Below, in pieces: positions 1-10,512 of a stretch of DNA of 64,000 bases. The first letter of the stretch is position 1. Each line of letters begins with the position of its first letter. The stretch spans positions 42,569,824 to 42,633,823 of the forward strand of contig JAMXIF010000220.1 in NCBI GenBank assembly GCA_028583685.1, given 5' to 3'. Source of the DNA: Petaurus breviceps papuanus (lineage: Eukaryota; Chordata; Mammalia; Diprotodontia; Petauridae). The notes under the pieces are model-generated. The model saw only the letters and a program-made list of their open reading frames with translations. It made no database searches and was not told the DNA's origin. The position numbers and the translations under genes were made by a program.

Positions 1-45
1 TAGGGTCATGAAAAATCAAATACGACTGGACAACAACAACAAAAT
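1..45 (+). repeat. 3' tail of a WSINE1-type SINE, cut by the window edge
   Basis: The start resembles the tail GGGGTCATGAAGAGTCAGAC...GACTGAACAACAAC seen in full copies elsewhere in the window. The head lies before base 1. A MIR/THER1-like segment (about 55-145) and an L2 3'-end fragment (about 180-275) follow. Confidence 0.75.
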
Positions 46-279
46 GGGAATTATGTATATTACCTATCTCACAGGATTATTGTGAGGAAAATGCTTTGAT
101 AAACCTCAATATATTATATAAATATGGGAGTTATTATTATCTCCACTAGCATCCTGCCTTTAATGGCTTATAGAACTCTACTAGACTGTAATCTTCTTGA
201 GGGCAGGGACCATTTCCCTCTCTTGATCTTTGTGTCTCTAGGACTGCCTTCCGTACATGTCGATGCATCAAGGATCTCA

Positions 280-895
280 TTGGTATGGGAACTCTACCTT
301 CTCTGAGGTAGACTGTAACACATCTGTAGCATAATGTCTATAGCATATTATCTTATGAGAGTAATCTGAGTCTTAGAGGTGTTAGGTGATGTGACCTGAG
401 TCACATAACTTCCTGGCTTGAAGTCTAGCTTTTGACATTATATTATACACTCTCTCACATTGCAAATAAAAGGCAGCTAATAACTGTTAGACAATTTTGA
501 TTTACTTATCAGGAATTGCCAACTGTTTCACAACTCATTCCAACATAAATCAGTTGTACAGTTTAGGAAAAGCCATGGAGAGAACATGGATCTTTTAGCA
601 GATAACATTTCATCCCACAGAGCAGAACTGTATAACTTCTGGTGGCGTGTTGGCCCCAACTCATGCCAGACGACTATAGCTACATTCCTACCTTCAAGCC
701 TACTGCAATGAGAGAGGGTGGGGTAAGACCAGAGAGAAGAACACACTGTCTCTGTCTATTCAGGCAAACTTCCCTTCACTGGAGGGTGTGAGTGATTCTC
801 TGCCAACCTGACACTTCCTGGCAGAGGTAACAAAATCTGGAATTCCTTTGGGTTTCTTAACCCTAGCCAAAATCAAGCAGCCGTATAAAACTCAA
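280..895. other. Intronic sequence, nothing recognised
   Basis: Short ORFs here lack any family signature. I see no repeat or regulatory element I can name. Confidence 0.5.
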
Positions 896-897
896 TC

Positions 898-1010
898 CAC
901 AGAATCAGAGAACCTTGGAGTAAAAGGGTTTGGAAGTGATCTCAAAGGCCATATAGCCCAATCCCAGAATTGGAAGGGACCTCAGAAACTGTCTAATCCA
1001 ACCCATATCC
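898..1010 (-). repeat. MIR3/L3(CR1)-tail fragment
   Basis: Contains AGAATTGGAAGGGACCTCAG followed by a CTAATCCAACCCA match to the antisense 3' end shared by L3/CR1 LINEs and MIR3/THER2 SINEs. The first half looks like a second, more decayed copy. Confidence 0.6.
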
Positions 1011-1014
1011 ATAC

Positions 1015-1790
1015 CCCTTTATGACATCCCTGAAAACCAATCATCTCTCTCTTCATCTCCAGTCCCAAATCCTCAATTGCTTATTGCATGATTTTGCTGG
1101 ATATTCCACAAACATCTCGAAATCAACTTGCTTAAAACAGAGCTCATCATCTGTCCCCCAAAACCTCTTTCCTACTTCCCTATTTCTGCTGAAAGTACCA
1201 CCTTTCTTCTAGTAATCAAGGTTCACCTGCTTGGTAATATGTGTGTGTGTACACACACACAACGCACATATACATGCACATACATATATAAATATAGCAT
1301 ATTTATATATTATTTATATTTATATGTAATATATAATACATAACATATTACATGTAATATCACATCATATTCTTAATATCATGTAATAATATTACAATAT
1401 CATTCTTATCTCTTTACTTTCACTAGCCACTCCTTCCCATATTCATCAGTTGCCAAATCTTGCAGGTTCTATCTTTTTAACATCTCTTCATGAACCCTCT
1501 TCTCTCCACTCATGGGGCCACCATCCTATTTCAAGTCCTCATCCCATCTTATCTGGATTATTGCAATAGCCTTCTAATTGCTCACATTGCCTCAAATCTT
1601 TCTTCTCTTCAGTACTTCCCACAGCTGTCAAAGTGATATTCCTAAAGCACTGGTCTGACCATTTTGCATTTCTACTCCAAAAAAACCGTAGGGGCTCCCT
1701 ATCTATCTGTAGGATCAAATACAAACACTTCAAGCATGAAATAACTTTCACAACTTTGTTCTAGTGTACCTTCCTTATATATATATATAT
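1015..1790 (+). repeat. L2 LINE, decayed ORF2 3' portion
   Basis: Carries phrases typical of sense L2 ORF2, such as AACAGAGCTCATCATCTG and GGATTATTGCAATAGCC, then GGGGCTCCCTAT and GATCAAATACAAA. An AC/AT-rich microsatellite (1238-1400) has grown inside it. Confidence 0.7.
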
Positions 1791-1794
1791 ATAT

Positions 1795-3015
1795 TTTTTT
1801 TTTAATTTTGAGCTCAACAATCATCAAGAAACCCAAATATTCCAATATACATCTGGAACTTGGTTCCTCCCCAAGAAAGATGGGGGGAGGGACAGTTATA
1901 TAATACTTATGAAGGGAAGATGTGACTCCTGAGTATTAAAAAGAGAATGCTATGCTTGATGTTATGTGTCTGGGTGAGGGACTTACAATGTTGGTTCCAG
2001 ATACTCTTGGAGAAAGACATGTGACCAGAAGTCACTCCAGGGAGAAAAAAGACTTTGGAAGCTGCAGACATGTAGGGGAAGTCAGTTATTTAACATGTTT
2101 CTGCCTCCCAGTTTGCCTCCCTGGATACTTCCCAAAAAGGATCTTCTCTTGCCTGACATCAGGCCCTCTCTCAATTTGAGCTGAGATCTTGTCTTGCTTT
2201 CAGATATGTAGAACTCATTCTACCTAATGTATTCTTTGGTGTATTCTCATCTGCTTAACTCCTCTGATTCTGTTTGCTTTTTTACTTGGATGAATGAATT
2301 TTGAATTAGTCTTCTGTTTTATAGACAACTCTTAGGACATGACTCAAAAACTCCACTTGTCAAGGTCATTGCAGTTCATCCAAGGACATTTTACACTTAA
2401 TTTAAAACATTTGATTTATTGGTTTATTGAAGCTTGTTCTCACCTCATTAAGGTATCTGGGCATCTTATCACTTTAAGTAGGGATGGGGCAGCTTGATTG
2501 ATTTATTTAATGAACCCTAGTCTTTTACAAAAAACAAAATAAGGATTCTATGTGAAATGATGAACTTCTATTATATAGATTTTGTTTTTTTAAGTGTATA
2601 TTAAATTTAACAAAATAGTAATAAAATTACTGTTTGTCCTCCTCTGAAATTTCTTTCCACTTTCTTTCATGTTTTTTATATTCTCCATATATATATGTAT
2701 ATGTATTATATTCTATTTATATTCTCTTTTTATATTAATATTTTATATTTATATTGTCTTACATTATATTTTTTTTGTTCTCTAATACTTCTTACTAACT
2801 CTCTCCTGTCCACCAATAAAAGCTTTCCCTTGTAACAAATAAGCATAATAAAATAAAACACATCAATACATTGGCCATGTCTGAAGCTCTGCACCGATAG
2901 CCTATTGCCAGTCTGCCAAGAGAGGAGGAAGAAGAATGCTGCATCGTCAGTCTTCTGAATTGGAGTTAGGAAGTATTTTAAAGTTGCTTTCCTTTACCTT
3001 GTTGTGGTCATTATA
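1795..3015. other. AT-rich intronic sequence, largely unassigned
   Basis: Low-complexity TA and AT runs lie at 1778-1805 and 2685-2770. No gene, structured RNA or named repeat was recognised. Confidence 0.5.
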
Positions 3016-3017
3016 TA

Positions 3018-3165
3018 AATTAGAGGCAGCTAGGTGGCTCAATAGATAGACTGGAGTAAGGAAGACGTGAGTTCAACTTTGACCTCAGACATTCTAACTG
3101 GTTGGCCCCTGGCAAGTCACTTAACCTTTGCTTCCCTCAGTTTCTTCATCTGAAACAAAAAGTAC
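3018..3165 (+). repeat. tRNA-derived SINE, old copy
   Basis: Starts GAGGCAGCTAGGTGGCTCAA and retains GACCTCAGACA, GGCAAGTCACTTAACC and CTCAGTTTCTTCATCTG. About 90 bp of L1-like 3' sequence follow. Confidence 0.7.
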
Positions 3166-3269
3166 TGCTAGAAATATTTTTATTCATATAAGATTTTCCC
3201 CCTTTGTCTTTGACCTCTTTGGAGTATATTCAGGTCTAATTTTCTAGACTTATCCCACACTGCTTCTCT

Positions 3270-3980
3270 TTATATATTTTATATTCTGGCCAAACTGGCC
3301 TACTTGCGATCTCTTTTATACAACATTCTATGTTCCTACCTTTCTATCATGTATAACTTGACTGCACTCCCTCCTTGCCTCCATCTCTGATAGTGCCTGA
3401 GTTCATTCAAAGCTCAACTTAAGTGCCTCCTTCCATATTTGGTCTTTAATATTCCTGCTTCCACCCCCAAAATTTCTTTGTATTTATCTTTAATGCAGAT
3501 TTAAATTTACTTATATGTATATGTGTCATTGGGCAGCTAGGAGTTGCAGCGGATAGAGTTTTGAGCGTAGAGTCAGAAAGACTCATCTTCCTGAGTTCAA
3601 ATCTGGCCTCAGACACTTGCTAGCTGTGTGATCATGTTATATTAGAAAGTCAGTTTAACCCTGTTTGCCTCAGTTTCCTTATCTGTACAATGAGTTGGAG
3701 AAGGAAATGGCAAATCACTCCAGTATCTTTGTCAAGAAAACCCCAAATGGGGTCATGAAGAGTCAGACGCGATTGAAAACAGACTGAATAACTAATAATG
3801 TATTGTTACCACACATAGAATTATTTGTATTTACTTATATGTTCATGTTGGGGATTTTTTCCTCAAAAAAGTAAGGTCCTTGAGGCAGGGACAGTTTTAT
3901 TTTTTATTTTTTTTTTGTAGCCTCTTTGACCAGTGGAGTTGACACAGTAAATGCTTGTTGATTGATTGGTTTTCATTCAG
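3270..3980 (+). repeat. L2 LINE 3' end, interrupted by a WSINE1-type SINE
   Basis: CCAAACTGGCCTACTTGC, TGCACTCCCTCCTTGCC and, after the SINE, GTCCTTGAGGCAGGGACAG and AGTAAATGCTTGTTGATTG are the successive landmarks of a sense L2 3' end. The SINE occupies about 3532-3800 and splits it. Confidence 0.75.
3532..3800 (+). repeat. WSINE1-type SINE with RTE-like tail
   Basis: Near full length. It has a head GGGCAGCTAGGAGTTGCAGC, body CTCAGACACTTGCTAGCTG, a middle CTCAGTTTCCTTATCTG, and an RTE/BovB-like tail GGTCATGAAGAGTCAGACGC. Confidence 0.85.
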
Positions 3981-4284
3981 CTTGCTTGAAGACCTCAAGG
4001 AAGGGGCTGAAAAAGCTAAAGCTTTCCTTCCTGACCAGCTCAAATAGAAGCCAGGCTGGCTCACATAATGGTGCTTTGAAGGCTGCTCTAAAGAGTATTT
4101 GAAGTGAGCTGATTTGTGTGTCTCATTTCAATCAGGAAAGCAAGGAAGCAAGATGGTTTGCTCATACCATCTCTCCTTCCTTAAGTTTCTCATAGGCATT
4201 TGCCAGACCTTTTCTTTTCCTCTGTCTCACTCTTCCTTATATCATTAGCCATGTGTATGTGCCTTCCTTGCCATAAACTCTATT

Positions 4285-4965
4285 AATACTAATAATAGTT
4301 GATGTTTGTATGGTACTTTAAGATTTGCAAAGCACTTTGCATTCATTGGGAAGGGGGAAAGGACTCAAACATTTATTAAGTGCCCACTATGTTCCAGGGA
4401 CTGTGCCAAACACATTACAAATATTATCTTCTTTGATCCTCAAAATAACCCTGGGAGGTATATGTTATTACTATCCTCACTTTACAGTTGAGGAAACTGA
4501 AACTGACAGAGTTAAGTGCCTTGCCTATGGTCACATAGCTAGTGTCTGAGGCAGGATCTGAACACTAGCTGCTTCACTGCCTAATTTGATCCTTACAACA
4601 GCCTGGTGAGATATTATGGTTATTATTATCCCAATTTTGCAAATGAGGAAACTGAGGTTTACAGAGGTTAAATGGTTTTTCCATGGTCATTATGCTAGTA
4701 AGTTTAATTAAAAAAAATTTTTTTTTTGCTTTTTTTTGGAGGGGGGAAGGCAGGGCAATTGGGATTAAGTGACTTGCCCAAAGTCACACAGCTAGTAAGT
4801 GTTAAGTGTCTGAGGCTGGATTTGAACTCAGGTCCTCCTGACTCCAGGGCCAGTACTCTGTTCCCTGTGCCACCTAGCCACCCCTGTGCTAGTAAGTTTA
4901 GAAGTGGGATATGAACCCATGTATCTCCTGACCCTATACCACACAGGATCTTTGTCAAATTGATC
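4285..4965 (-). repeat. MIR/THER1 CORE-SINEs, antisense, split by a younger SINE
   Basis: Shows TTGCAAAGCACTTTGCA, TACAGTTGAGGAAACTGA and TAGTGTCTGAGGCAGGATC. A second antisense copy (about 4590-4960) is split by the SINE at 4707-4886. Confidence 0.75.
4707..4886 (-). repeat. WALLSI-type SINE, antisense, with 14-bp target-site duplication
   Basis: Runs from a poly-T tract to CACCTAGCCACCCC. It is flanked by TGCTAGTAAGTTTA at 4693-4706 and 4887-4900, so insertion boundaries are clear and the event is fairly recent. Confidence 0.9.
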
Positions 4966-4966
4966 T

Positions 4967-5760
4967 TTGTTTGCTCCAATCCCAGCTCTAAGCCTTGAGC
5001 ATAATAAATTCCTGATAAAACATTTGTTGAACATAATTTCCATTCAATTCTACTCTGTGCCTGTGTATTAAAAGGCTGGTAGCATGGTTTCAGGTTCTCC
5101 TACAACCAAATTGTTGATTGGTGTTCTTGTCCATTTTCTATACTCATTAAAGATTCATCTGAACTGCTGACACTTGTCCACTGTAAGACTAGTATCATAC
5201 TCATCTCGTCCTATTAAATGTTCTCTAAAGAGCAGCTTCTAAAGCAGGATTCTGAGAAGAGAATTTATTTCCTCTCTTTTTATAGTATCACCCCATACAC
5301 CTCGTGGTGGCTGTTGATATGAAGCAGGCTAACACTCTGCAAGATCCTTCTTTCCCTGCTGGGTGGGCAAACTTCAGTGTTCTACAAGATGCATCACATT
5401 TTCTTCTACACTTAGAAACTCCTTTCAGCCTGACTTCCAAGCTGAACAAAGATTCCTAGCACATAGAGTATGCTTAGCTAATGTCACTTTATTTCAATCC
5501 AATTCCTGATGAGTATGAAATGGAAAGAGATGAAAGGAGATTTTCTTATGTCACCATATGGGTATGCTCTCTAGCCTCTTGGCTTCTGGTTCCATATTTA
5601 TAAAAACAAGAGTTACACTCATTCACACTGTGGGAGGATTAATTCATGAGAGTCAAACATGATGAAGCTGAAAAAAAATCTCAAAACCAGATTTATTTCT
5701 TTTGAAATTAATCATTTAATCACTGTTAAATTTCTACATAGTGGACTCTATCATGACAGG
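4967..5760. other. Intronic sequence, nothing recognised
   Basis: Unique-looking sequence without convincing ORFs or named repeats. Confidence 0.5.
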
Positions 5761-6077
5761 TGATGACAATTTATATTTATATGGCACTTGTCTATTATTC
5801 AAGTGTTTTCACCCGTACCATCTCAATATTTGGTCCTAACAACAACCCTACCTGGTAGTTAAGGCAGGTATTATAATTTTATAGGCGAGGAAAATGATAT
5901 GCACAAAGATCAAGAGTGATTCTAGCCCTTTCCCCCACCTAGCCCCTTTACTAACTGTATGATCTTGGCCAACCCCCGTGGGCCTGAGTTTCTTCAGCTG
6001 TGACGTGAGGGACTTGGAAGAGATGATTTCTGAGGTTCCTTTTAGGTCTAAAATTCTGTGAATTGACAACAAGGCTT

Positions 6078-6345
6078 TTTGTTCTTGTTGTTCTTTAATT
6101 GTTTATTTGTATCTGACTCTTCATGACCCCATTTGGGTTTTTTTGGGCAAAGATATTGGAGTGGTTTGCCATTTCCTTCTCCAGCTCATTTTATTTATGA
6201 GGACCCTGAGGCAAACAGGGTTAAGTGACTTGCCCAGGGTCACATAGACAGCCTTTATTGCCAAGCACTGTGCTAAGTACTCAGGTTACAAACATGAAAA
6301 TGAAAGAGGCCCTGAGTTCAAGGGACTTATATTCTAATGTGGGAG
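6078..6345 (-). repeat. WSINE1-type SINE (antisense, partial) joined to L2 3'-end fragment
   Basis: GACTCTTCATGACCCCATTT through GTTAAGTGACTTGCCCAGGG marks the SINE to about 6250. From 6258, GCCAAGCACTGTGCTAAGTA is antisense L2 tail. Confidence 0.8.
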
Positions 6346-6972
6346 AAAATATGTATGTATATAATAGGTATTCGAATTCCCAATTCCCATAGATAGAAAG
6401 AATCCCAATTATGTTTGCCTTCAGTCCCTTATGAGTATATTCTTGAGTTGACATGCTCATACACATGCACATATAAGTAGGCAACCTTTCAGAGTCCAAA
6501 TGACACAGCACTGTGTATGAATATGGCACTTAATAATGCTCATTGAATTATAATGAATGTCAAAAAGCATAGGCTTTTGTATAGCCATGCTAATAAGACT
6601 TTAGCTTATCTCATTGGGATGTTGCAGATAATCTTTTAAAAATCCACTGCCTTGTGAAAAATTTTACCAGTCCATTAAGTGCTACTTCTTGCTGCAACCA
6701 TTTAACTACTAGGCTTATTGCAGACAGTAAATGTGTCATATTATTACACATTATACATAGACTGCCTCTTAAGCTTGGATGGCCATGGAAAGTCAAAAGG
6801 TAACAGTAACAAGGGAGAGATGAACAAGCTGCTGTTTGATTTCTTTTAGGAAATGAACGTAGGTCAGAGACAGGATGACAGAGAGGTGGAGGCATCACAA
6901 CTCAAACTCTTCTAGTAATGGATTGTTTGAATTGATGATTTTCCTTATGTAGGTAGTAGTCTTTCTGCTTTA

Positions 6973-7227
6973 TGTTGTTGTTCAGTCATTTTCAGTTGTT
7001 TCTGATTCTTTGTGACCCCTCTGGGTTTTTCTTGGCAAAGACACTGGAGTGGCTTGCTATTTCCTTCTACAACTCATTTTACAAATGAGGAAACTGAGGC
7101 AAACAGGGGTTAAGTGACTTGGCCAGGTTCACACAGCTAGTAAGTGAGGCCAGATTTGACCTCAGGAAGAGGTGTCTTCTTAACTCCAAGCTCAGCACTC
7201 TATCCACTTTGCCACCTAACTGCCTTT
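6973..7227 (-). repeat. WSINE1-type SINE, antisense, near full length
   Basis: TTGTTGTTCAGTCATTTTCA at the tail side and GCCACCTAACTGCC at the head side bracket the usual body. Confidence 0.88.
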
Positions 7228-7394
7228 GCTTTATAGGATTTCATAATTTTAGGTGGTTCTTGATAGCTTTGTAAACTCTTTAATAACATCCTCTGAAGTG
7301 AGATCAAGGGCTCGCTGAGATCTCTCTGGTTCATTCTGTTGTTAGTGTTCTAATGATCTTATATCTACTTTCTATGGAATTTGTAGTTACTTAC

Positions 7395-7555
7395 CTCTGT
7401 ACATGTTGTCACCACCTTCCAGGCTTGGTAGAATGTAAACTCATTGAAGGCAGGACTGTTTCATTTTGATTTTGTATCTTCAGCATAGTGTACAGTAACC
7501 TGACACATAGTAGATGCCTAATAAGTGCCTGTTAGATTGAATTATTGCCTAGAAC
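7395..7555 (+). repeat. L2 LINE 3' end
   Basis: Retains AACTCATTGAAGGCAGGACT, then GTAACCTGACACATAGTAG and CCTAATAAGTGCCTG, the sense L2 tail. Confidence 0.7.
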
Positions 7556-7587
7556 TTTAGTCTATTGCTTAAAATATAGGTAGAATG

Positions 7588-7771
7588 GGGGTGGCTAGGT
7601 GGCGCAGTGAGTAAAGCGCCAGTCCTGGAGTCAGGAGGACCCGAGTTCGGTTCCAGTCTCATACACTTAACACCCACACAAAAAAACTAGCTGTGTAGCC
7701 TTGGGCAAGTTACTTAACCCCAATTGCCCTCCAAAAGGCATAAACAAACAAATAAATAAATAAATAAAAAT
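7588..7771 (+). repeat. WALLSI-type SINE with 17-bp target-site duplication
   Basis: Head GGGGTGGCTAGGTGGCGCAG, tail CCCCAATTGCCCTCC plus A-rich AAATA repeats. Flanks AAAATATAGGTAGAATG match exactly at 7571-7587 and 7772-7788, the hallmark of L1-type priming. Confidence 0.93.
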
Positions 7772-7869
7772 AAAATATAGGTAGAATGAAAGGCAGAGAA
7801 GTAAGAGATAACTGCTTTTCATTCCTTTATTTCTCTTCATTCCTTATAGGATTGAAAAAGGGGATTATA

Positions 7870-7950
7870 TAAAGAGTGTCCTCAAAGTCTTAGTGCAGTT
7901 CTAAACTCCAGTAGCCTACAAATGCACTAAGACTTTAGGTATACCCTGTA
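7870..7950. mobile_element. 81-bp mariner/Tc1-type MITE with TA flanks
   Basis: AAAGTCTTAGTGCA (7884-7897) is matched perfectly by its reverse complement TGCACTAAGACTTT (7923-7936). The outer ends AGAGTGTCC and GGTATACCCTGTA are imperfect inverted repeats ending in TA. It has no coding capacity; family assignment is from the TA flanks and terminal sequence. Confidence 0.7.
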
Positions 7951-8450
7951 ATTTAACTAATACACAATGTCTGGCCCCCATAGTCTACCAGACTCTTCAC
8001 TACTTTGCTTCCTGCATCCTCCTTTTCAGTAAACTTTGCGTTGATGACAGGAATCAAATTACAGCTCTGAAAGTAAATACAGTGGTGTCTGAATAATAGC
8101 TATGAAGGACTGCAAAAAGGCTACTCTTTCCATCCTGGAAAAGATAGGGAAGAGATAGAGGGTGAGTCATCTTTCTTTGTAAGTGAGGCCTTTGAAGCAT
8201 TTAATCATCATGTTAGGGCCTGAGGGCCCATGACAGCCTGTTGCTACTGTTTAGAACTAAATCAAACCTATTCGCCAATTAGCTTTATTCTGACCTCTGT
8301 CAGAGGGAAAGCAGGAGGTGCTGTTTAATTTGCAGCAACACAATATGGAGGACATTGATAAACTGGAGAAAATTTGGAGAACTACCCGAATAGTGAAAAA
8401 GGCATTGAGTTAGTCAGTCAATAAGTCAGTAAACATTAAGTGCTACTGTA

Positions 8451-8672
8451 TGCCAGTCATGCCAGCTAGGTGGTGAGGTGTATAGAGTGCCAGTCATGCC
8501 AGCTAGGTGGTGAGGTGTATAGAGTGCCAGTCATGCCAGCTAGGTGGTGAGGTATATAGAGTGCCAGTCATGCCAGCTAGGTGGTGAGGTGTATAGAGTG
8601 CCAGTCATGCCAGCTAGGTGGCGAGGTGTATAGAGTGCCAGTCATGCCAGCTAGGTGCTGAGGTGTATAGAG
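8451..8672 (+). repeat. 37-bp minisatellite, six units, derived from a SINE head
   Basis: Units start at 8451, 8488, 8525, 8562, 8599 and 8636. Each runs TGCCAGTCATGCCAGCTAGG then TGGTGAGGTGTATAGAG with only one or two differences. A seventh partial unit passes into the SINE body at 8673. Confidence 0.95.
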
Positions 8673-8847
8673 TGCCAGTCCTGGAGTCAGAAAGACTCTT
8701 CCTTCTGATCTCAAATCTGGCCTCAGACACTTACTAGCTGCATGACTTTGGGCAAGTCACTTAGCCCTGTTTGCCTCAGTTTCCTCATCTGTAAAATGAG
8801 CTGGAGAGGGAAATGGCAAGCTATTTGGACATGACTGAAGAAGAGCA
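8636..8847 (+). repeat. WSINE1-type SINE whose head is expanded into the minisatellite
   Basis: After the last unit the body continues CCTGGAGTCAGAAAGACTC, CTCAGACACTTACTAGCTGC and CTCAGTTTCCTCATCTGTAA. It ends in an abbreviated tail GACATGACTGAAGAAGAGC. Confidence 0.85.
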
Positions 8848-8954
8848 ATAATGTGCCAAGCACTGTGCTAAGTGCTGGGGATGCCAAGAAAGGGAAAAGA
8901 CAGTCCCTGCTCTCCAGGAGGTCCTGGCTAATGAGAGAGGCAGTACGGAAACAA

Positions 8955-9425
8955 CTGTCGTTCGTCCTTCCTTTCAGAGAGGACCAAGACCGTCGTGGGG
9001 TGATGTGTTCACTCATGTGAGTTGGATTTAAGTGTGACAGAGGTGTACAAAGTCAACAGACTCGCTGTCTTCTGGAGTCATCGAAGTCCAGTGGCAGGGC
9101 AAAAGTGAAGGCAACTGGTGATGGCCTGGGATGCAGTGGGTGACCCTGGCATCTCTGAGCTCTGACTCAGCTCTTAGCACTCCACTGTGCCTACTTCAGC
9201 CACCTTCATGGCAATTGGAACAAATTGTTCTCATCTGCCTATTCCACCAGAGGAAGTTTTCATGTGCTTGGGGTAGACACCCCTCTGACTCAATGATGGG
9301 TTTGTGACCCATCAGTTACCCTCAACCTAGTTTTGCGTTCTACTGAGATAGTTTTACAGGGTGTAGCTGGTGCACATGCTGCAGCTTCTCGGAACCCACA
9401 AGTGAAAGTTAGGTGAAGATAAGAT
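8955..9425 (+). repeat. Unclassified interspersed repeat X, copy 1
   Basis: Matches the reverse complement of 10010-10512 over about 450 bp, with shared blocks such as GGAACAAATTGTTCTCATC and CCCATCAGTTACCCTCAACC. A shorter copy of its start lies at 50663-50790. I cannot name the family. Confidence 0.85.
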
Positions 9426-9549
9426 ACACACAGGATACATGGGAGATAATCAGCACAGGCAAGGCACTGGCATTAAGGGGGATCAGGAAAGGCTCCTCCT
9501 GGAAGATGGAACTTTGGCAGGGACTTGAAGGAAGCCAGGGAGTCTATGT

Positions 9550-10005
9550 CAAATGAGGATCCATTGAAGTGACTGAAGATGTTTAGCCCAGAAAAGAGAA
9601 GACTCAGGGGGGATAACTTCCCATGAAATGGAAAGGAATGAAAGCAGATTCCCTTATGTCATCATGGGTATGCCCTCTACCTATGCCTCCATCATATGAT
9701 AGCTTTGTTCAAGTATTGGAAAGGCAAGCATGAGAGAGAAATATCAGACTTGTTCTAAGGGCAGAACTAGAAGCAATGAACAAAAGTTACAAAGAGGCAA
9801 AGTTAGGCTTGATGTAAAGGATGTAAAGGAAAACTTTGGCAATTGCAGCTGTCTCAAAGTGGCATAGGCAACCTCAGGAGGCTGTGTGTGGCTTCCCCTT
9901 CTCTGAATCTGGACGGTTACTTATCAGGTGTGCTGCAATGAGGATACTTCAGTGGTTTGGAGTGTATGGGGTGTTGAGGGAGGACTAGCCCCTCTGAAGT
10001 GAGGG
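9550..10005. other. Intronic sequence, nothing recognised
   Basis: No convincing ORF; a fragment near 9600-9660 resembles 5515-5565 (GAAATGGAAAG...CTTATGTCA), suggesting another low-copy repeat. Confidence 0.4.
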
Positions 10006-10009
10006 CTTG

Positions 10010-10512
10010 CCTAGACCTTTTCAGGGCTGCTTTCCACCTTTGGTGGAAAATCAACTCTCAGCTGGTAGCTCCAAGAAACTGTAGCATGTACAGTAGCCAC
10101 ACCCCAGTAAAACCATCTCCAAAGACAGGCTAAACCAGGTTGAGGGTAACTGATGGGCCACAAACCCATTGGTGAGTTAGGGGGATGTCTACCCCAAGCA
10201 GATGAAGATTTCCCCAGAAGAATGGGTGGATGAGAACAATTTGTTCCAATGTCCACGAAGTTGACTGAAGCAGGTGCTGTGAAGCACTTAGAGCTTAGTC
10301 AGACATCAAAGATACCAAGATCATCCACTGCATCCTGGGCCTTCACCAGTTGTTTTGATTTTTGTCTTGCCATTAAACTCCAATGACTCTGAAAGAGAGA
10401 GTGAGGCTGATGACTTTGTACAACTCTGTCTCACATAAATCCAATTTACTCATGAGTCAATACATCACCACTGATGTCATCGGTCCTCTTAGAAAATGAA
10501 GGATAAACAACA
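10010..10512 (-). repeat. Unclassified interspersed repeat X, copy 2 (inverted relative to copy 1)
   Basis: Reverse complement carries the same ordered blocks as copy 1, including GGATTTATGTGAGACAGAG and the GGGGTAGACATCCCCCTAAC segment. It lies about 1.3 kb before the first FGF1 coding exon. Confidence 0.85.

Larger units (their letters stand above)
8412..9545 (-). repeat. L2 LINE 3' portion, antisense, split by two later insertions
   Basis: Three segments read in order: AAACATTAAGTGCTACTG (to 8450), GTGCCAAGCACTGTGCTAAG (from 8853 to about 8950), then GATACACACAGGATACATGG to GGACTTGAAGGAAGCCAGGG (9420-9545). The same order occurs uninterrupted at 29733-29975 and 55651-55925. Confidence 0.75.

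Noticed and set aside
7604-7650. Possible tRNA genes (several places with A- and B-box-like motifs)
   Set aside because: These are the tRNA-derived heads of SINEs; none shows a complete cloverleaf.
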